Shown here: positions 45,069-53,168 of the stretch, piece after piece
Numbering within the stretch: position 1 is the stretch's first letter
Layout of the letters: every line of letters begins with the position of its first letter
From: Desulfosporosinus youngiae DSM 17734
GTDB lineage: Bacteria; Bacillota; Desulfitobacteriia; Desulfitobacteriales; Desulfitobacteriaceae
DNA length: 64,000 nt
Direction: 5' to 3'
NCBI RefSeq assembly: GCF_000244895.1
Contig: NZ_CM001441.1
Coordinates: forward strand, 4,430,198 to 4,494,197
The notes under the pieces: generated by a model
What the model was told of the DNA's origin: nothing
Seen by the model: the letters and a program-made list of their open reading frames with translations, nothing else
Database searches by the model: none
Made by a program: the position numbers and the translations under genes

Positions 45069-45618
45069 TGTTCATCACCTTCCCAGCTTCCATGCCCATT
45101 TGCCACCCCAATTCCAGAGCTTTGAGGTTTCGTTCCGCCGTCCCTTTGGGAGCCCGGCTCTCGACGGCCTGCCTGAGGTGCTCCCAAGGTATTTCGCTGC
45201 TTAAGGAGGCTACCACTCCCAAAGCTACGACATTAGCGCTTTGTTCAGACCCAAAATGAGTGCGGCACGCTTTAGTAATCGGCAGCGAATAAAAATTTTT
45301 ACTCCTCGGCTTAACTTCAGTGACTAGAGAATTATCCACAATCAGGACGGCCTCCTCATTGAGGGGCAGCCCATACTTTTTATAAGCTTCCTGACTGAGG
45401 GTTAAGACAAAATCAGGTTTTTCGACTTTTGGATAATGAATCCTTTCATCGCCAATGATGACCTCTGCCCGGCTGGCACCCCCCCTGGCCTCAGGACCAT
45501 AGCTTTGACTCTGAGCTACATTTTGGCCGGCACTGATTCCTGCCTCAGCCAACATAATCGCCGCTAAAATCAACCCTTGTCCGCCCGTTCCGGTTAACAG
45601 AAATTCCTGCTTAGCCAT
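45031..45618 (-). CDS. korC: 2-oxoacid:ferredoxin oxidoreductase gamma subunit
   Basis: A 195-residue subunit with the characteristic start FLLTGTGGQGLILAAIMLAEAG and QSYGPEARGGASRAEVII. It overlaps korB by one base. The four-gene order D-A-B-C matches 2-oxoglutarate (Kor) enzymes; the adjacent sucCD supports 2-oxoglutarate over pyruvate or branched-chain oxoacids. Confidence 0.9.
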   Translation of the reverse strand: MAKQEFLLTGTGGQGLILAAIMLAEAGISAGQNVAQSQSYGPEARGGASRAEVIIGDERIHYPKVEKPDFVLTLSQEAYKKYGLPLNEEAVLIVDNSLVTEVKPRSKNFYSLPITKACRTHFGSEQSANVVALGVVASLSSEIPWEHLRQAVESRAPKGTAERNLKALELGWQMGMEAGKVMNSGGNNKLSLDQA

Positions 45619-46424
45619 CAGATAATGCCCTCCCTTAACCTCTGTCTTAATTTCTCATATTCTTGCGTATACTCCGGGGCTTGTCGCTTGAAAATCTCGC
45701 CGATCTGAAAATCCTCCTCACTGACGGCCTGCTGCCCCGCTTTGAAAGCGTGTTCCTTTTGCCAGAGCAGCATATCGGCCGGGGTTTTAAACTTATTTCG
45801 GCGGCCATAGGACACAGGACACTGAGAAACCGCTTCTACCAGCGAAAAACCAAGATTATTATACGCGTCTATAACCAGCTTAGTGAGGAGTTGATTATGA
45901 AAGGCCGAAGCCCTTGCGCCATAAGTAGCACCGGCTGCTTTAGCCACCTCCAAAACCTGAAAGGGTCTCTCCAGGTTGCCAAAAGGAGAGGTGGTTCCCC
46001 GTTTGTCATGAGGGGTTAAGGGAGACGTCTGACCACCCGTCATCCCATAAATACTATTATTGATAACTATAGCTGTCAGGTCAATATTCCGCCTGGCAGC
46101 ATGAATTAGATGATTCCCCCCAATAGCCGTCGAATCGCCATCTCCCATGATGACGAAGACATCCAGCTCAGGGCGGGCCGCCTTAATCCCTATAGCGAAA
46201 GGCAAGGCTCTTCCATGGGTGGTATGAATCGTATTAAAATCCAAGTACCCCGGCATGCGGGAAGAACAGCCGATTCCGGAAACAAAGATCACCTTGTTCT
46301 GGTCAAGCTGCAGCGTTTTGATAGCTCTGACAATCGCTGCCGTTATAGTTCCTATGCCACACCCCGGGCACCAGATATGGGGTAATGTCTCGGTTCGAAA
46401 ATACTGAGCAATCTCCTTGAACAT
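45618..46424 (-). CDS. korB: 2-oxoacid:ferredoxin oxidoreductase beta subunit (TPP-binding)
   Basis: A 268-residue catalytic subunit binding thiamine diphosphate and a [4Fe-4S] cluster. It has HIWCPGCGIGTI, SGIGCSSRMPGYLDFNTIHTTHGRALPFAIGIK and the TPP motif GDGDSTAIGGNHLIHAARRNIDLTAIVINNSIYGMTGGQ. It abuts korA directly. Confidence 0.93.
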   Translation of the reverse strand: MFKEIAQYFRTETLPHIWCPGCGIGTITAAIVRAIKTLQLDQNKVIFVSGIGCSSRMPGYLDFNTIHTTHGRALPFAIGIKAARPELDVFVIMGDGDSTAIGGNHLIHAARRNIDLTAIVINNSIYGMTGGQTSPLTPHDKRGTTSPFGNLERPFQVLEVAKAAGATYGARASAFHNQLLTKLVIDAYNNLGFSLVEAVSQCPVSYGRRNKFKTPADMLLWQKEHAFKAGQQAVSEEDFQIGEIFKRQAPEYTQEYEKLRQRLREGII

Positions 46425-47540
46425 TTATATTACCTCCCGGATTCTTTCAAGAATTTCCTTGGGAGTTATTAGCTCTCCGTCAACACGATTGAGACGTTCA
46501 ACGGCTTTATAACCAAAGATGCGTTCGATTTCGCCCACTAACTGCCCGCTGTTCATTTCCACAACCAGGTACTTCCGTTCAGCATACGCCTCCAGTTGTT
46601 TGTGCGGAAAAGGCCAAATTGTGATGGGACGGAAGAGTCCCGCTTTTAAGCCCATGCCCCGGGCCAGATGAACTGCCTCCAACGCTGAACGGGCCGTACA
46701 GCCGTAGGCTATCACGATCAGTTCCGCATCCTCAAGTTCCGCCTCTTCGACTAACTGAATCCGATCTAAATAAGGATTGAGCTTCTGGGTTAACCGCTGC
46801 ATAAACTTCCTGGTCACTTCCGGATTTCCTGTGGGCAATCCCTTTTCATTATGCGTTAACCCTGTGACATGATAGCGGTAACCGTCGCCAAAGTTCGCCA
46901 TCGCCGGGATCAGGCTCTCATTATTTTCATAAGGGATGTACTCACCGGGCGGCAAATCAGGCCGCTTCCGGTCAACAATCCTTAATCCTTCCGGTAAGAC
47001 AACCTTCTCCCGCAAATGCCCAATGACTTCATCCATAAGTAAGATCACCGGAATTCTAAACTCCTCCGCCATATTAAAGGCCTGGACTGCAAGTTCATAA
47101 CATTCTTGGACTGAGGAGGGGGTTAAGGCAATGATCGGGTGGTCGCCATGAGTACCCCACCTGGCCTGCATAACGTCAGCTTGAGCGGGAGCCGTCGGCA
47201 GTCCCGTACTGGGTCCTCCTCTTTGGACATTAACCACAACACAGGGAACTTCTGTGGCAATGGCATACCCCAGATTCTCCTGTTTGAGTGAAAATCCCGG
47301 CCCGCTGGTAGCCGTAAGGGATTTGGCCCCTGTCAGAGAAGCTCCGATGACGGCAGCCATGCTGGCAATTTCGTCTTCCATTTGGATAAAAGTGCCACCT
47401 ATTGAAGGCAGCCTCCCGGCCATTATTTCGGCTATTTCTGTGGAGGGAGTAATCGGATATCCTGCATAAAAACGAACCCCGGCTGCCAGAGCACCTTCGG
47501 CTACAGCTTCATTTCCTTGCATTAGTCTGGCTTCACTCAT
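46425..47540 (-). CDS. korA: 2-oxoacid:ferredoxin oxidoreductase alpha subunit
   Basis: A 371-residue subunit with MQGNEAVAEGALAAGVRFYAGYPITPSTEIAE, TSGPGFSLKQENLGYAIATEVPCVVVNVQRGGPSTGLPT and the C-terminal VEMNSGQLVGEIER. It overlaps the ferredoxin subunit gene by 8 bases. The enzyme converts 2-oxoglutarate and CoA to succinyl-CoA, CO2 and reduced ferredoxin, or the reverse. Confidence 0.93.
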   Translation of the reverse strand: MSEARLMQGNEAVAEGALAAGVRFYAGYPITPSTEIAEIMAGRLPSIGGTFIQMEDEIASMAAVIGASLTGAKSLTATSGPGFSLKQENLGYAIATEVPCVVVNVQRGGPSTGLPTAPAQADVMQARWGTHGDHPIIALTPSSVQECYELAVQAFNMAEEFRIPVILLMDEVIGHLREKVVLPEGLRIVDRKRPDLPPGEYIPYENNESLIPAMANFGDGYRYHVTGLTHNEKGLPTGNPEVTRKFMQRLTQKLNPYLDRIQLVEEAELEDAELIVIAYGCTARSALEAVHLARGMGLKAGLFRPITIWPFPHKQLEAYAERKYLVVEMNSGQLVGEIERIFGYKAVERLNRVDGELITPKEILERIREVI

Positions 47541-47748
47541 TGTTTTTCACCTCAATGTTGATAGCATAGTCCGGGCAAAGCCGTTCACAAATCCTACAGG
47601 CTATACACTGATCGGGTTTGGCAACCACAACCCTGCCTAATTCATCACTTTCCAGGACTTTTTTAGGGCAAAACACGATGCATATTCCACACTTTTTACA
47701 CCAATGGTCAGTCACAATTACGTTTGTATCGAGAATTGAAGCAACCAA
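47533..47748 (-). CDS. korD: 2-oxoacid:ferredoxin oxidoreductase delta (ferredoxin) subunit
   Basis: A 71-residue 2[4Fe-4S] ferredoxin subunit with CKKCGICIVFCP and CIACRICERLCP. First gene of the kor-HEAT-GlmE-suc operon. TTG 47748 is the start as read, with only a weak ribosome site (GGATGG); a start a few codons further in is possible. Confidence 0.88.
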   Translation of the reverse strand: MVASILDTNVIVTDHWCKKCGICIVFCPKKVLESDELGRVVVAKPDQCIACRICERLCPDYAINIEVKNNE

Positions 47749-48048
47749 TGTTTTTCCATCCCCTAACTCTCCACAGTATATGTGTCTATTTTCTTATTCT
47801 TTTACAAATATTTTCCGAAACTTTCATAATTTCTTAAAAAATCTCTCTGCGTTAACCCCTTTCTTATCAGTTAAATTGGAAATCAGAGCCAAACCTTCGT
47901 ATAATCCCTTTTTCAATTATCTTAATTAAAGAATATTATAATTTTTTCGAAAAATCAACCGGTTCCTGAATTCCACCCACCATTTAGAAGGGGGGATTAT
48001 CAAGGCTTCATTAAATTAAAATTTCCATAAAATGGAGTAAGATTCAAC

Positions 48049-48077
48049 TTCACATAGAATGTATGTTCTGGTAAAAT
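48049..48077 (+). promoter_or_regulatory. Promoter with LexA-like box
   Basis: TTCACA (48049-48054), 17-base spacer, TAAAAT (48072-48077). The spacer holds AGAATGTATGTTCT (48056-48069), one core mismatch from the Gram-positive SOS box GAAC-N4-GTTC. The rest of the 47749-48153 gap is AT-rich with nothing else clear. Confidence 0.4.
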
Positions 48078-48153
48078 GAGAACAAATCTTCTATGTACCG
48101 TTGAAGATGAGGAATATCCAATGATGTCCAGTCTGCTTTAAGGAGGATACTAA

Positions 48154-48414
48154 ATGAAGGTGCTCATGAAACCCGTCGAAATGGTCGCTCGTTTTTCACA
48201 AGATGGTACCCCACGCCCTGTGAAATATAGGGTCACGCTTAAAGACGAACCAGTAGTAATTCAAGTCGATAAAGTTCTCTTCAGAACAGAAGAAACCTTG
48301 GCTGGAAATAGAAGGATCCTTTACCGCTGTCAAAGCGAGATTAATGGGGTACTCAGGCTGTTCGAGCTGAAATATGAGTTAAGTACTTGCCGCTGGTTTT
48401 TATTCAAACTATAA
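48154..48414 (+). CDS. Small hypothetical protein
   Basis: An 86-residue protein rich in beta-strand-like and basic residues, with no motif or membrane segment that I recognise (central VIQVDKVLFRTEETLAGNRRILYRCQSEI). AAGGAGG precedes ATG 48154 well, so expression is likely. Monocistronic. Its promoter contains a LexA-like site, which suggests DNA-damage control. Confidence 0.6.
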   Translation: MKVLMKPVEMVARFSQDGTPRPVKYRVTLKDEPVVIQVDKVLFRTEETLAGNRRILYRCQSEINGVLRLFELKYELSTCRWFLFKL

Positions 48415-48621
48415 CCTTTAGTCAATTACAGAATTGGATGAGTGAATTACCCAGTTATATTAAGGCTTTTCTCTAAAATAATTTTTATATTAATTTGATA
48501 TGTATAACCTGGTTAAATCTTGGATCATACTAGGCGAAACTGCTTACCAGTTTAAGCGCCGAAAATCCTATAAAAATTCCAGACTTAGATCTTTTATTAA
48601 ATAGAAACGTGGTGATATTGC

Positions 48622-49527
48622 TTGGAACAAAGACCCATGAATACCGTTGAAGCAGTTGAGGAAACCATCAAAGTGGGTGAAAAAAAGGCTGCTAAAACTC
48701 ATATCTTCCAAACACTCATAGCTGGAATCCTGGCTGGTACGTTTATAGCACTCGGAGCATTTGCCGCAGCCACAGCATCTCATGCCATAGCAAATCCCGG
48801 GCTGGCTAAGTTTATGGCAGGCGCTATTTTTCCCGTAGGACTAATACTTATCGTAATATGCGGAGGAGAGCTTTTCACAGGAAATACTCTCCTCATATTG
48901 GCCTTTATCGAAAAAAAGATAACCGCCAGACAAATGCTTAAAAACTGGACGATTGTGTACATTGGCAACTTTATTGGGACCTTTATAGTAGCGGTTTTAG
49001 TATTCAGTTCAGGACTGCTGTCTGCAAATGACGGACTGCTCGGGGGGTATGCTATCAAGGCAGCCACAATCAAAGGGGGGCTAACCTTTTTCCAGGCATT
49101 TTCGAGCGGCATCCTTTGTAATCTGCTGGTATGCCTTGCAGTTTGGGGATCCTATACCGCAAGTGATGTCTTTGGCAAGATCCTGATCATTTGGTTTCCT
49201 GTCATGACCTTTATCGTTTCCGGATTTGAACATAGTGTTGCCAACATGTACTATTTCACTATAGCTACTCTAGCAAAATTTAATAGCACATTTGTTGCTG
49301 TTTCCCATGTCGGAGATACAATCACCAATCTTCAACTTATGCCAATCCTCTGGAATCTGATACCTGTTACCCTGGGCAACATCGTTGGGGGTGCTTTCTT
49401 TGTAGGACTAGCCTATTGGGCCGGCTACAAGTACATTCCAAATCTATATAGGTTGGAAAAGGGTGCTTCTAAACAACGCTTCAAAACTCAATTCCGCAGA
49501 ATTCGATTTCGCCTGACCGCAAAGTGA
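48622..49527 (+). CDS. Formate/nitrite transporter family channel
   Basis: A 301-residue pentameric channel protein of the FocA/NirC/HSC family with six helices. The conserved stretches GGELFTGNTLLI, KNWTIVYIGNFIGTF, GILCNLLVCLAVWGSYTASDVFGKILIIWFPVMTFIVSGFEHSVANMYY and PVTLGNIVGGAFFVGLAYW are complete. Start TTG 48622. The basic C-terminal tail is cytosolic. Substrate (formate, nitrite or hydrosulfide) cannot be told apart by context since it is alone. Confidence 0.9.
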   Translation: MEQRPMNTVEAVEETIKVGEKKAAKTHIFQTLIAGILAGTFIALGAFAAATASHAIANPGLAKFMAGAIFPVGLILIVICGGELFTGNTLLILAFIEKKITARQMLKNWTIVYIGNFIGTFIVAVLVFSSGLLSANDGLLGGYAIKAATIKGGLTFFQAFSSGILCNLLVCLAVWGSYTASDVFGKILIIWFPVMTFIVSGFEHSVANMYYFTIATLAKFNSTFVAVSHVGDTITNLQLMPILWNLIPVTLGNIVGGAFFVGLAYWAGYKYIPNLYRLEKGASKQRFKTQFRRIRFRLTAK

Positions 49528-49569
49528 ACATAATAGAGGTCAGTTCATTCGGGAGTCTCGATAAAACTT

Positions 49570-49615
49570 AAAAACTCCTTCCAAATCTTGAATAGACTAG
49601 GAGGAGTTTTTATTT
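49570..49615 (+). terminator. Terminator between the channel gene and DUF4352 gene
   Basis: AAAAACTCCTTCC pairs with GGAGGAGTTTTT with one bulged base and a T-rich tail. Convergent genes on both sides; A-rich on the left so it may work both ways. Confidence 0.8.
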
Positions 49616-49637
49616 TGAGCGTTTTCACAACCATCTA

Positions 49638-50234
49638 TCATGGCAGGGAGATCAGTACGCTTGCATTTCTGGATTTAGAACTTAAGGGATCAGGAATAAC
49701 CGTTAACTCAAAAGCCTTTGCTCCTTTTGACACTTCATATCCTAATTGTCCTGTTATCTTGCTTCCAGCCTTAATTGTCCCGTTAACAGCATCCTTAACG
49801 GCCAGAGTGGCTCCCAGACTGGATTTTTGCTTTTTGCCATCCTGATCTTTAAGCTTAAAACCGATCTTGCTTCTGACCTCAATATCAGTATTTCCTTGAT
49901 TTTCTATGGTTAAATCCACAAGAAGGAACGTATTCCCGGATCTAGGCGACTTGAATATATTGCCATTGCCATTCGAAGTCCCTACGCTGTTTATTTTGTA
50001 TTGAAGATTACCCAGCTTAAAGGTTTCTCCCAGAACATAAATTTCTTGCTGAGGTATGGTTTCAATTTGCTGTGTCCGAAATAGTGACGAATTAGTATGA
50101 GCTTGAGTCGTTAAAGCGCCGGCTCCCAGTAAGAAAACTATCATCGGAACAAGGAGGACAAGCAAACAATATTGAAACTGTGAGCAATACCTACGCTGCC
50201 TTCCCGCCTTACGTGTCGCCGCAAATTTCCACAT
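49638..50234 (-). CDS. Membrane-anchored DUF4352 protein
   Basis: A 198-residue protein with a basic start, one hydrophobic helix (about 22-45, YCLLVLLVPMIVFLLGAGAL) and an extracellular DUF4352 beta-sandwich (FKLGNLQYKINSVGTS, GNTFLLVDLTIENQGNTDIEV, KDAVNGTIKAGSKITGQLGYEV). Such proteins are surface-exposed and often of unknown ligand. GGGGGAT precedes ATG 50234. Single gene ahead of a 400-bp AT-rich gap. Confidence 0.75.
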   Translation of the reverse strand: MWKFAATRKAGRQRRYCSQFQYCLLVLLVPMIVFLLGAGALTTQAHTNSSLFRTQQIETIPQQEIYVLGETFKLGNLQYKINSVGTSNGNGNIFKSPRSGNTFLLVDLTIENQGNTDIEVRSKIGFKLKDQDGKKQKSSLGATLAVKDAVNGTIKAGSKITGQLGYEVSKGAKAFELTVIPDPLSSKSRNASVLISLP

Positions 50235-50631
50235 ATTCTTTATCCCCCTTCATCTTAGTTTGTCAACAGGAAACTGCTGTAAATACCTTGTTAAACGAAT
50301 ATTAGCACGATAGCACTTTTTTGTCTATAGTTTCACAATATGATACAATTAATTAATTTAATGACTATTTTTGTTAAATTGAGCCAACTGTCTCCTAAAT
50401 CAGGAAGATTACTCATTTCTTGATAGTTAAGTTCCATTAATTATGTTTATTACATAAATAGCCATAAACTATGATAACTAATTCTTATAACGTTAACTAA
50501 ACTTATACTTAGAATACCTAGTTCAAGATCTAATACGTCCTTAACTATGTCTCCTAAAAGGGCGTCATCCCCTTATCCGCCTGAAAGTATCCTTCAAACT
50601 ATACGCTTCATGTAACAGTGAAGACCTTTGA
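50235..50631. other. Gene-free AT-rich gap
   Basis: About 400 bases, strongly AT-rich, with scattered TTAATTAA-like tracts. I see no frame, hairpin, riboswitch or clear terminator in it. It presumably holds the promoter of the DUF4352 gene near its left end. Confidence 0.5.
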
Positions 50632-52029
50632 TCACTCATCATAATTCCAGGCACCATATAACAAGTTTACGCCTTCAGATAGTTCCTTTTTACTCAATGC
50701 TCCGTACCCTAATAAAAATGTATTATCATACTTGTCTAACCTTGCACCGATCAAATAATCTGAGATGGGATATACCTTAACACCATTTTCAGCTGCCGCT
50801 TTACACATATCCCGTCCACTGTCTCCTGTTTTCAATTTTATCAATAAGCGATTCCCTGCGCTCTCACCAATAATCTTGATGCTATCTCCGAAGATCGATA
50901 ATTCTTTGGTTAAGTGCCTCCTTTTGTCCTTGTATAGCTTGCGCATTTTATTGAGATGTTTTTCGTAATTCCCTTCCGCAATAAATTTCGCAACTAACCT
51001 TTGTTCAAGAATCGACACGTCCGAACCGAACTCACTAAATATTCTATGATAACTGTTAAGTAAGGTTACAGGCAATACCATATAACTTATTCTGACGGAT
51101 GGCGCAATTGAGGTTGAAAATGTGCCAATATAAATAACTTTACCATTTTGGTCAATACTTTGCAGTGACGGCAGGGGTTTGGTAATATATCTGAACTCAC
51201 TGTCGTAATCATCCTCAATAATATATCGTCCATCCGCTTTGTTGGCGAAATTAAGCAGCTCAACCCTTCTGCCTATGGGCATGCTGATTCCAAGGGGAAA
51301 CTGATGTGAGGGGGTTACATAGACCGCCACATTCGAAAGGTCTTTAAGGGGTTCAATTTCTATCCCTTTGTCATCGATGGGTATGGGTATAATTGAATGA
51401 CCCATATGATCAAACATTTTATATGCCTTCCGATAAACGGGATTTTCCAGGGCGACGCTGGTATTTTTAGTTAATATAAGGCTTAAGGTATGCAGTGAAT
51501 TTACAGTCCCTGCCCCAATGATGATTTGTCGTTCATCACAGTTGACCCCTCTTGAACTATGCAAGAAAGAAACTAATTCTCGTCTTAGATTCCCATCTCC
51601 CTGAGCTGTGGTTTTCTTTAAAATACTCTGATCAGATTCATCAAAGCAACTTTTAAAAAGATTACGCCAGATTTTGTAGGGAAATGCACCATGGTCTATA
51701 TCGCTCGGCGAAAAATCGATTCTAAGTTTGCTGCTTACTTCTTTGGGCTGTGTGTTTTCGTGAGCAGCAACGTTTATACTGTGATATACGTCAATATCAC
51801 AAACAAAATATCCCTTCTTTGGAATAGCTACAATATATCCTTCATCTATTAATTGGCTATATGCTGTATCGATGGTGTTTATACTGACGCAAAGGTGTTC
51901 CGATAGCTTTCGTTTTGATGGTATCTTATGGTGAGGTTTATAATTTTTACTCTGAATTTCAGTTTTCAACCATTGATAAATTTGCTGATATAAGGGTGCT
52001 TTATTCGTACAAAGTGGCAGCGTAATCAT
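50632..52029 (-). CDS. MocR-type PLP-dependent regulator (PdxR-like)
   Basis: A 465-residue fusion of a GntR winged helix (residues 1-75; KAPLYQQIYQWLKTEI, LPSKRKLSEHL-like KIPSKRKLSEHLCVSINTIDTAYSQL) and an aminotransferase fold I domain (YIIEDDYDSEFRY with the PLP Asp, and an IYIGTFSTSIAPSVRISYMVLP region). In the last segment the usual PLP lysine position (SFSKxLxPxxRxGY) reads GTFSTSIAPSVRISY: threonine or serine stands where Lys is expected. ATG 52029 follows GGGGGAT. It is divergent from a pyridoxamine kinase gene, the typical PdxR arrangement. Confidence 0.85.
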   Translation of the reverse strand: MITLPLCTNKAPLYQQIYQWLKTEIQSKNYKPHHKIPSKRKLSEHLCVSINTIDTAYSQLIDEGYIVAIPKKGYFVCDIDVYHSINVAAHENTQPKEVSSKLRIDFSPSDIDHGAFPYKIWRNLFKSCFDESDQSILKKTTAQGDGNLRRELVSFLHSSRGVNCDERQIIIGAGTVNSLHTLSLILTKNTSVALENPVYRKAYKMFDHMGHSIIPIPIDDKGIEIEPLKDLSNVAVYVTPSHQFPLGISMPIGRRVELLNFANKADGRYIIEDDYDSEFRYITKPLPSLQSIDQNGKVIYIGTFSTSIAPSVRISYMVLPVTLLNSYHRIFSEFGSDVSILEQRLVAKFIAEGNYEKHLNKMRKLYKDKRRHLTKELSIFGDSIKIIGESAGNRLLIKLKTGDSGRDMCKAAAENGVKVYPISDYLIGARLDKYDNTFLLGYGALSKKELSEGVNLLYGAWNYDE

Positions 52030-52043
52030 GGACATCCCCCAAA

Positions 52044-52103
52044 CTGTTACTATACATCTATGCAAAACTGATACTTTTTTAGGTAACAGCTATAGTCTAT
52101 AAT
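52044..52103. promoter_or_regulatory. Shared PdxR-type operator and pdx kinase promoter
   Basis: Between the divergent genes: CTGTTAC (52044-52050), CTGATAC (52068-52074, 24 bases on) and the inverted GTAACAG (52083-52089), just upstream of TATAAT (52098-52103). Two direct and one inverted box is the layout reported for Bacillus PdxR. Confidence 0.55.
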
Positions 52104-52136
52104 CAATTCATTAATTGTCAAGGAGGATTTGTTTTC

Positions 52137-52988
52137 ATGAATACACAAAAGCGGGTAGCTGCAATTCATGATATTTCTTGTGTGGGAAGATGTTCACTTA
52201 CAGTTGCACTGCCAATTCTTTCAGCGGCAGGATTTGACACGAGTGTCTTGCCAACAGCGATTTTATCCACTCATACCGGTGGTTTTGAGGGCTTCACCTA
52301 CAGAGATTTAACCGAGGATATAAAGCCTATTTCAAATCATTGGCAATCTCTGAATATAAAATTTGACGCTTTATACAGCGGTTTTTTGGGCTCCTTTGAG
52401 CAGATTGATTTAGTTGCAGACCTCTTTGATACCTTTAGAAATGACAACACACTCGTAATGGTTGACCCTGTGATGGCGGATAATGGAGTTTTGTACTCGG
52501 TTTACTCCCCTGAAATGGCTATGGGAATGACTAAATTATGTGCCAAAGCGGATATTATTGTCCCAAATCTGACAGAAGCTGCTTTCCTCTTAGGGGAAGA
52601 ATATATCGGAGAAAATTACTCGAAGGAGTATATTGAGACCACTTTGAAAAAGCTTTCCTCTCTAGGTGCAAAAAAGGTTGTTCTTTCCGGGGTTTCGTTT
52701 GAAAAGGACCAATTAGGAGCCGCCGCCTTTGACAGCGGCACCGGTAAGGTCAGCTATGCTTTCAACGATAAGATCGAGGGTTATTTTCATGGTACAGGAG
52801 ATGTCTTTGGAAGTACCTTATTATCTGCACTATTAAATGAGTTCCCTCTTGAAGAAGCTATCCAAATAGCCGTTGACTATACTCATGAGTGCATAAGTTT
52901 AACCCACAAAGCAGAGCTGGAAAAACGATATGGCGTCTGCTTTGAACGAGCGATACCCTATTTGATAAAACAATTGGGTCTTTCTTAA
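52137..52988 (+). CDS. Pyridoxamine kinase
   Basis: A 283-residue ribokinase-superfamily enzyme phosphorylating pyridoxal/pyridoxamine in vitamin B6 salvage. It shows HDISCVGRCSLTVALPILSAAGFDTSVLPTAILSTHTGGF, VMVDPVMADNGVLY, DIIVPNLTEAAFLLGE and the anion-hole/catalytic GYFHGTGDVFGSTLL with its Asp. AAGGAGG precedes ATG 52137. Likely controlled by the divergent PdxR-like regulator in response to PLP. Confidence 0.88.
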   Translation: MNTQKRVAAIHDISCVGRCSLTVALPILSAAGFDTSVLPTAILSTHTGGFEGFTYRDLTEDIKPISNHWQSLNIKFDALYSGFLGSFEQIDLVADLFDTFRNDNTLVMVDPVMADNGVLYSVYSPEMAMGMTKLCAKADIIVPNLTEAAFLLGEEYIGENYSKEYIETTLKKLSSLGAKKVVLSGVSFEKDQLGAAAFDSGTGKVSYAFNDKIEGYFHGTGDVFGSTLLSALLNEFPLEEAIQIAVDYTHECISLTHKAELEKRYGVCFERAIPYLIKQLGLS

Positions 52989-53015
52989 GATAGTTATTAC
53001 CTCTGAATAGTTTGA

Positions 53016-53147
53016 AAACCTTAAGGCACACAAATCAGGCTGTGCCTTAAGGTTTACCAAAAATAATAAGTATCATTATAAGCTCAGGCTTAAATGATAC
53101 TTATTATTTTTGGGTTATTTTTCAGACCCACACCATGGGTGTGGGTC
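53016..53147. repeat. Three consecutive strong hairpins
   Basis: Hairpin 1: 53016-53030 with 53041-53055, 15 bp perfect. Hairpin 2: 53057-53083 with 53088-53113, 26 paired bases, one bulge, TCAG loop. Hairpin 3: 53125-53134 with 53138-53147, 10 bp, 3-base loop. They fill the gap between the convergent pyridoxamine kinase and chemoreceptor genes. Hairpin 2 ends in TATTTTTGG and may be a bidirectional terminator; three in tandem is unusual. Confidence 0.75.
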
Positions 53148-53168
53148 GTTTGTGATCAAATACTTCGC

